Below, one piece after another: positions 57,580-64,000 of a stretch of 64,000 nt of DNA. Where the stretch lies: positions 1,081,924 to 1,145,923 of the forward strand of contig QANY01003944.1 in NCBI GenBank assembly GCA_003255025.1, read 5' to 3'. The notes under the pieces were generated by a model. The model was not told the DNA's origin and ran no database searches. It worked only from the letters and a program-made list of their open reading frames with translations. The position numbers and the translations under genes are program-made. The stretch's first letter is position 1. Each line of letters begins with the position of its first letter. This DNA comes from Datisca glomerata. Its lineage: Eukaryota; Streptophyta; Magnoliopsida; Cucurbitales; Datiscaceae.

Positions 57580-58437
57580 AGCCCACTTCCTTCACTTCTG
57601 CTTCTAAAAGCTTAGCTTGGAAAAATACCATGATTAGTGAATATAATATTTTATTATCTCAGAACAATTGGACTATTGTCCATTTACCTCCCAACAAGAA
57701 TCTTGTTGGTTGTAAATGGGTTTACAAACTTAAGTATCATCCCGATGGCTCTATTGCTAGGCACCAAGCCAGACTTGTGACTGAAGGTTTTCACCAATAA
57801 CCAGGTTTAGATTATGGTGAAACTTTTAGTCATGTTCTTAAACGACCAACTATTCTCATTCTCCCATCCTTGGCTACTACTTTTGGTTGGCATTTACGAC
57901 AGTTAGATGTTAAGAATACGTTCTTATGTGATACTTTATTTGAAGAAGTGTATATGACCTAACCCAAATGGCTTGATTTGAAAAATTCACTTTTCATCTT
58001 TTTGCTCATTCTACTGCTGACTCTATTACTTACATCCCGCTCTATCTTGATGATATTATTATTAGCGGTATTGATGCTTCTTAAATTGATATTATTATGC
58101 ACAACTTGCAACAAACCTTTGAGATGTATGATTTAGGTGCTCTTAAATATTTTTTAGGCCTCGAAATTACTAGAAACACTTCTGGTATTTTCATTAATCA
58201 AAAGATATATGCTTGGGATCTTTTGTACAAGGATGGTATGACTGAAGCCAAATTTGCCAATCTCCTCGTTCTACTAAGCTCCTCTATTTGGTCATGATGT
58301 TCTCCTATATCTAATGTTACCTTATATAGAAGTCTTGTCGGCTCATTGCAATATCTCACTTTCTCTCATCCTAATATTTCTTTTGTTGTCAATAGAGTAT
58401 GTCAATTTATGCATTCTCCTACAACAACATTTGGTTG
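57580..58437 (+). pseudogene. copia-2 reverse transcriptase, truncated
   Basis: Blocks WTIVHLPPNKNLVGCKWVYK, KYHPDGSIARHQARLVTEGF, LRQLDVKNTFLCDTLFEEVY, then YLDDIIISGID (active-site Asp pair present, 58048) and YDLGALKYFLGLEI. An internal deletion between EEVYMT and the YLDD block removes much of the palm, and stops interrupt it. The sequence ends at 58437. Confidence 0.83.
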
Positions 58438-59945
58438 ATTATTGTTCATCAATCTAATATTTGTTTTTTAGGGCTAGATACGTTAATAGTAGTATATCTT
58501 AACATGTTATTTAAATATATTAACAGTGAGAATGAGATGTTAATCACTTTTTGATAATTTTGTCCACCTATTACCAATTCATTACCTAAAATGACTTTAT
58601 TATGTATTGTAGTATTAAATAACTAGTTTCTTTAAAACTATAATAAATTTATCAAAGTATGCATTAAATTTTTAAATTCATTCACTTAATTAGTAAAGTT
58701 AGAAAAACAAGTACCCAACAAATAATTATGAAGTTAATTTTTTAATTTGATAATTTTATTTGAATTATAGTAAGTTATTTATGATGTTATTAGAAAATCT
58801 ACAATTTTCCACTAATTTGTTTAAATATAAAAGAAAAGTAAATTACCTCTACAAAATTTAAATAATAAAAATATAATTCAACAATAACATATTCTTAGAA
58901 GTTTAGTTATGCTATATTTTGTATGCTAGTATAATTAGTATGTTAAATGAATATAGTCATACAAAATTTACAATATAAAAGAACAAAGGAAAATCAAGTT
59001 TAAAATAAAATACAAAATAGATAAGGCCTTACTACTTTGTCTTTGTCCTTTGGGTTCTTTTGGCTCGGCTAGGTGGGATAGCCGAGCCATTCCCTTTTAA
59101 TTTTTTTAAAACACATTCTACTATTTATGCTCTTTTCTGTGGAACATGGATGATGTTCTACAACTTAGTCGAATAATAATATATCAACAAATGTAAACAA
59201 AAATAACATTGTCTTGATTTAATTACATAAATAAAAAATAAATAATATGATGTTAAATATATTACCTTTTAAAATTCAAATAAATAACATGATTATAAGT
59301 AATGGTCATAATTAAAAATATATTAAATTCCATTGATGGACATGTGTACTGACTAGTATATGTGGAATGAGTTGACAATATTTATAGCTATGAAATGTCT
59401 CGCTATTTGACAAATTGGGTTGACGTAGTAGGTTAAGCTCACACACTCATACCTTAGAAGTCATAGGTTCAAGTCATATTCTTCTATTCTCTTTAGAATT
59501 TGTAATATAACTTGACAAAAAAATTTCCTCGTTATTTCACGATTTATTTATTTTTCTTCATAAATATTAAGATTATGTATTACCAATTTAAATTAAATGA
59601 TTTTCCCGTTTGACTTTTTGGACAATATATTAAAAGATTTCTATATTGTTCATACGCATCTAATAGTTAACTATTTAAAATTATTTATGTATTGTGTTGC
59701 ATAATTAATCAGTAACATTCTGTATATATTTTATTTAGTTATTATATTTTATATGATTAGCTGTTGGGGTGTATTAATTTTTTTAAAATATAATTAATTT
59801 TATAACTTCAATTTGTTAAGGTAAAAAGTGTAAAAAATCAAATTTGATTATTTAATTAGTTAAAATATATTATTGAAACACTAAAATCTGATGCTCTTTA
59901 GCATTTCTTTTTGCACTATATAACTAATACATGTTTAGTTTTGTT
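58438..59945. other. AT-rich intergenic sequence with one GC-rich hairpin
   Basis: No gene. A perfect 11-bp inverted repeat, TGGCTCGGCTA / TAGCCGAGCCA with a 7-base loop, is at 59061-59089. The remainder is A/T-rich without recognised families. Confidence 0.55.
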
Positions 59946-59959
59946 CAAACTTCCATGTT

Positions 59960-62130
59960 TACAGGGATCCTTGCAACTTGCATCTGCTCCCATATTTTTC
60001 TCATCAATGTAATTTGGTGGATTTTGGTTTTGTTTGTCCTCTGTTCACGTGGATTGATAAACGTGATTATATGAATTTAATTAAAGAGAGACTGGATCGT
60101 TGTTTTGCTCATCCAGAATGGCTACAATTATATCAGGTGGCTAGACTTCATCATCTCGTAGCTCCGAGATCAGATCATTTAACTATTTTGCTAGACATTG
60201 CAGTGGAAAAAAGTTGATTCAAGCAAACGTTCAGATACGATAGGCGCTAGTTCTGCTTTGATGAGTGTAAGAATATTATTTCTTCTGGTTGGTCGGGCAA
60301 TCATGATATTACGGGAAGGGGCACTTTTTCGGATAAGGTGAATAATATTAGTAGGAATTTGATTCATTGGAGGAAGAATAATTTATATTGTCAATTCAAA
60401 TCGACTTTTGAAGGAAACTCATGATAAGCTTCGCGAAGCGTATTCTTGCAGTCTTGACGATTACTCTGAGGTGCATAAGCTTGAAGCTCAATATCAAAAG
60501 GTTGCCTTGCTTGAAGAGAAGTATTGGAAGGATATGACTCACATCAAGTGGCTCCAGAATTGTGATAAAAATCCTTCTTTCTTTCATGCTCATGTCAATA
60601 CCAAGAGGAGGAATAATCGAATTTTTGGGTTAAAGGATATTCACGGGAATTGGTGTACAATTCCAATACGATTCAACCTATTGCCTTGTCATATTTTCAT
60701 AATCTTTTAATTTCCTCTAAGCTGAATGCAAACATCACTGATCGGGTGCCGGTAAACATTGATTGTTGTCTTGATGATGATTACAAGATGATTCTGGATG
60801 AAGAGATCACTGTGGAAGAGATTGAGGCGGTTGTTCGTGGGATCAATCCTACGAAGTCTCTCAGCCCAGATGGTTTTTAGCAGCTTTCTACCATCAGAAT
60901 TGGAACGTGGTCAAATCAGATGTTATCGATATGGTACAAGTTTTATTAATTCTTGTGTTATACCTTTTAATATTAATCATACCCATATTGTACTCTTTCC
61001 AAAGGAGAATTACTCAAGGAATATGTCCTAACTTCATCTTATAAGTCTTTGTAATATTTCTTATAAAATTATTTCTAAGATTCTTACTAACTGTCTTAGA
61101 AGAGTCATTAATAAAATTATAGGAGATGGTCAAAGTGCTTTTATTCCAGGTAGGCATATCACTGATAATGTTATCATTGCTCACGAGATTCTGCATTCGC
61201 TTCGAATCCTCAAAAAGGTAAAAGATGAGATATGACCATCAAGGTTGACATGTATAAGGCTTATGACTGGGTGGAATGTTGCTTTTTGTTAGTCACCATG
61301 CAGAGATTTAGAATCTTAGAAAAATGGAAGAATTGGATTTCGGCTTGCATTGGATTTCTCTGAATGCTGATTTGAGTAGGAATTTTCTCCAAAGCGTGGT
61401 TTACGGTAAGGGAGCCTTTATCTCCATTTATTTTTATTATCTTTGTTGAGGCTCTCTCCATAGTAATTAATCAGGTGAATGAGCAAGGTCTTATTTCCAG
61501 TTTTTGAGTAGTTCAGGGCGGTCCAGTTGTTTCTCATTTACTTTTTTACAAATGACTCCCTGCTTTTTTTGTAAGGCTTCAAATGCAGAGATTGTGACTT
61601 TACTTGATATTCTTAACAAATATGGTGAAGGTTCTAGGCAAGAGGTTGACAAGCAGAAAAGTTTAATGGTTTTCACTAATAATATATCGATGGCTAGACA
61701 AAAGGAGCTTACTGAATTGGTTGGTATGAGAAGGGCTTTGTCTCTTGAAAGGTGTCTGGGGGTGGAAACGGATTTTGGTGTGTTGAATTCTAAGGTTTTT
61801 GGAAGCATTATGGACAGGATAATTAAGAAAATCTCTGGTTGGTTAGAGAAATTTCTATCTCCTGCAGGAAGGGAAGTGCTAACTAAATCTGTGTCTTTGG
61901 CTATTCCGAACTATACGATGTCTTGCTTTTAAACTTCTAATCACCTTGTGCAAGAATATTATTAGTAACCTAGCAAAATATTGGTGGACCGTTTCGCCAT
62001 GTAAGTCGGGCATCTATTGGGGTTCGTGGGATAGAATTATAAAGTATAAAATGGAGGGCGGCATGGTTTTTAAGAATTTCTATGCCTTTAACCTTGCATT
62101 GTTGGCTAAACAGAGGTGGAGAATCTAATC
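59960..62130 (+). pseudogene. LINE endonuclease end and reverse transcriptase
   Basis: FTWIDKRDYMNLIKERLDRC and HHLVAPRSDHLTILLDI (59978-60217) match the end of plant L1 endonucleases (ERLDR, SDHxPI). KYWKDMTHIKWLQNCDKNPS and FFHAHVNTKRRNNRI (60520-60630) match the linker. IEAVVRGINPTKSLSPDGF (60820) precedes RT. HIVLFPKENYSRNMS and KIIGDGQSAFIPGRHITDNV (60980-61165) are RT blocks. The catalytic FADD box is altered to FTNDSLLF at about 61546. The end of RT gives DKQKSLMVFTNN and FLSPAGREVLTKSV, then KMEGGMVFKNFYAFNLALLA (61560-62120). Confidence 0.83.
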
Positions 62131-62289
62131 TAACCCTAATTCTCTTGTTGCCTCATTTCTCAAAAGTAAATTTTTCCAAAGTTCTGTCTTCCTTAATGCA
62201 CCAATCAATAGAATATCTTCATGGGGGTGGAGAAGTCTTTGTGAAAGACAACATATTTTGAGGCATGGGCCCAGATGGAGTGTGAGAGA

Positions 62290-62790
62290 CTATAGCAAAA
62301 TTGACATTGGTAATGATGCTTGGATCCCAAAGTGGTATACGTTCAAGGTGATTTCCCCTATTCAGATGCTAATATAGTCCATGATCTTATTGATCTGGTT
62401 CGCAGAACTTGGAATCTTAATTTGGTGAGCAGTATTTTTCGACAGGAAGATAGTGAAATCATTGAGCATATTCCGATCAATAATATGATTATGACGATGT
62501 TCAGATTTGGTATCATTCTTTCCAACGTTATTCAGGCCGAAGAGTATGCTATGCTTTGGGTGATTGAAAATGTTATTCATGCTTCTAATGAAGAAATCAT
62601 AGTTTTCCCGAAATCATTATGCCCTATTGAAGATATTAAGAATAGTAATCACACATCTCGGGACATTAGTCCTATACTGTCCGACATTATTCATCTCACA
62701 AGCGAGTTCAAAAGGGCGGATTTTATTCATTGCCCTAGGGAATTGAATTTCCATGCTCGTGTTTGTGCTAGGATGTGTATTAGTTCGTAA
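62290..62790 (+). pseudogene. LINE C-terminal region
   Basis: DIGNDAWIPKW near 62305 is the plant LINE block usually read as G-x-G-x-x-x-x-W-x-D-x-W. Later AEEYAMLWVIENVIHASNEE, then SEFKRADFIHCPRELNFHAR near 62700, resemble the RNase H-like tail (REANxxAH). About 160 residues are open, but the middle of the domain is deleted. Confidence 0.62.
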
Positions 62791-62899
62791 GGTGATATTG
62801 TCTTAAATCTTATGAAGAATAACTTTCCTTCAGCATTTCACTTTCTCGATTGTAATAATCTTTAGTATTGAATTAATTTTTTTAGACAAAAAAAAATTT

Positions 62900-64000
62900 C
62901 CATACATTATTTTAACTGAAAGGCCATAAGACACACATGATAAGTTGATAAGTACTTATTGGTTTTATGGTAATAACATTAGGCCAAGTGATAATCAAAA
63001 TTTTCTTCTAACCAATTTGTCAAAAACAAAAAATAAAGAAATTTGTGGCTTATCTTATCTTACTATATTAAAAAGAACTTAAATGAGAGAAATTTTTTAT
63101 TATCATTTTTACCTTTCGAGCTCGTACAATTTAGATTTTTCACATCCTTTCTCATTTAATATAATTCGTATAATGGAATATTAATTTTTATTTAATAATA
63201 ATTTTTTATAAGTAGTTTGTAAAATTAAATATTTTCATAATATTATGCAAATAGAAACATAAATATCCATAAGATAACTTCTAATGAATTTTAAAATTAT
63301 TTTTGGGTTGACAGTAATATATTTTTTAGAAATTTATAAAGTAAAATATTTTATAAATATATGCTATCGGAACATGAAAGTTCTTGAGATAAATAATTTT
63401 GAGTAAGGCAAATTATCTCTTAATATTATAAAATCTAAAATTGAGGTAAAACATTTGGTATATTATTCAAACGACAATTTTATATAGTAAAATTTCAACA
63501 ATTTATATGCAAGCTAATTGTTCACAGTACCTTAAAAAGATGCTTATTTTGGAGAATTTTTTTATTTCCGGGTATGCCCTTATTTTCATTTGTAATTCTA
63601 AACTTATATTTAAGAACTTATTTAATTAAATTAAATCATGTATATACACTAAAAATAATTTACATTATTGAATCTTCAGTGGAAAAAATTATTGGTTAGA
63701 TAAAAAGATAATTTACTTAAATTGGAATAATTGTATTTAAATGAATTTATTCAAATAACAGGTGGCATACATCACATTCAGTGAAAGACTCCTAAAACTC
63801 TAATATTTTTTATAACTAGGTGATTAGGGTTGACAATTGTCATCAAACCACCACTGGTAGAAAACAAAATACAGCAATGTTTCTGTCAAATGATTATAAA
63901 CACCCATAAAAAATATTAAGGTTTTTAGAGTAAATTGATCACAAAAAAAATGAAGACTATGAAGAAAGAGATGAAAAAAAATCCAGTGTTGTCTCTTGAG
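62900..64000. other. AT-rich sequence, no gene recognised
   Basis: Only A/T-rich sequence with short poly-A and poly-T runs; no coding or repeat family was recognised. Confidence 0.5.

Larger units (their letters stand above)
54133..58437 (+). mobile_element. Second Ty1/copia element, 3' end missing
   Basis: A short LTR candidate (54133-54341, TGTTAAAG to TTCTTCA) is followed at once by TGGTATCAGATC, the initiator-Met primer site. Then gag, protease, integrase and RT remnants follow on +. The homology stops at about 58437 within the RT/RNase H boundary ([17 protein letters not shown]). No RNase H end and no 3' LTR were seen. The LTR start is tentative because there is no second LTR to compare. 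Confidence 0.75.
59950..62896 (+). mobile_element. L1-like LINE, 5'-truncated, with A-tail
   Basis: The remains run from the endonuclease end through RT to an RNase H-like/C-terminal region on +, with stops and frameshifts throughout. A run of nine As at 62888-62896 fits a LINE 3' tail. ORF1 and most of the endonuclease are absent. No target duplication was identified. Confidence 0.78.

Overview
This window is nuclear DNA from a flowering plant, most likely a eudicot. The evidence is an AT-rich background, a nine-exon plant lipoxygenase gene, plant-type Ty1/copia, Ty3/gypsy (Tat-like), MULE, hAT and L1-type elements, and a plant tRNA-Arg sequence used as a retroelement primer. No species can be named from sequence alone.

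Layout. Positions 1-18062 are a decayed Ty3/gypsy element on the + strand: 5' LTR tail, primer site, gag, protease, RT, RNase H, integrase, a long 3' region with an antisense ORF, and a 790-bp 3' LTR. A Ty1/copia element in the opposite orientation (1721 to about 10625) is nested in its gag. Positions 18063-20343 are flank with an about 20-bp tandem repeat and a Tourist-like MITE that carries a G-rich minisatellite. Positions 20344-28544 are a Mutator-like element (MULE-1) with a transposase remnant on + and a DUF1985/Ulp1-like protease gene on -. It is filled with blocks of a palindromic TACACGA/TCGTGTA repeat and is interrupted by a retroelement LTR joined to a complete tRNA copy. Positions 28720-30843 are a second, internally deleted MULE. 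Positions 32265-38276 are an inverted copy of MULE-1's left end, the flank, the gypsy LTR and part of gypsy pol. Together with 13395-21340 this makes a very large imperfect palindrome. Positions 38286-38506 are a smaller hairpin. Positions 39290-40610 hold a broken gene of the kind seen in Ulp1-carrying elements. Positions 41179-42056 are a non-autonomous hAT element with a perfect 8-bp target duplication.

The only gene that appears intact is a cytosolic 9-lipoxygenase on the - strand at 44139-48675: nine exons, 868 residues, all iron ligands present, one GC-AG intron. Downstream lie a decayed hAT-family transposase (about 49760-51510, -), a second copia element (54133 to about 58437, +, no 3' LTR seen), and a 5'-truncated L1-like LINE (about 59950-62896, +). 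The remainder is AT-rich sequence in which no gene was recognised.

Apart from the lipoxygenase, which makes fatty-acid hydroperoxides for oxylipin synthesis, the window records nested transposition and rearrangement. The most unusual items are the LTR-tRNA chimera at 21341-22477 and the dispersed palindromic arrays of MULE-1. All coordinates were read by eye; repeat and fragment borders may be off by a few bases, and copy numbers were not computed.
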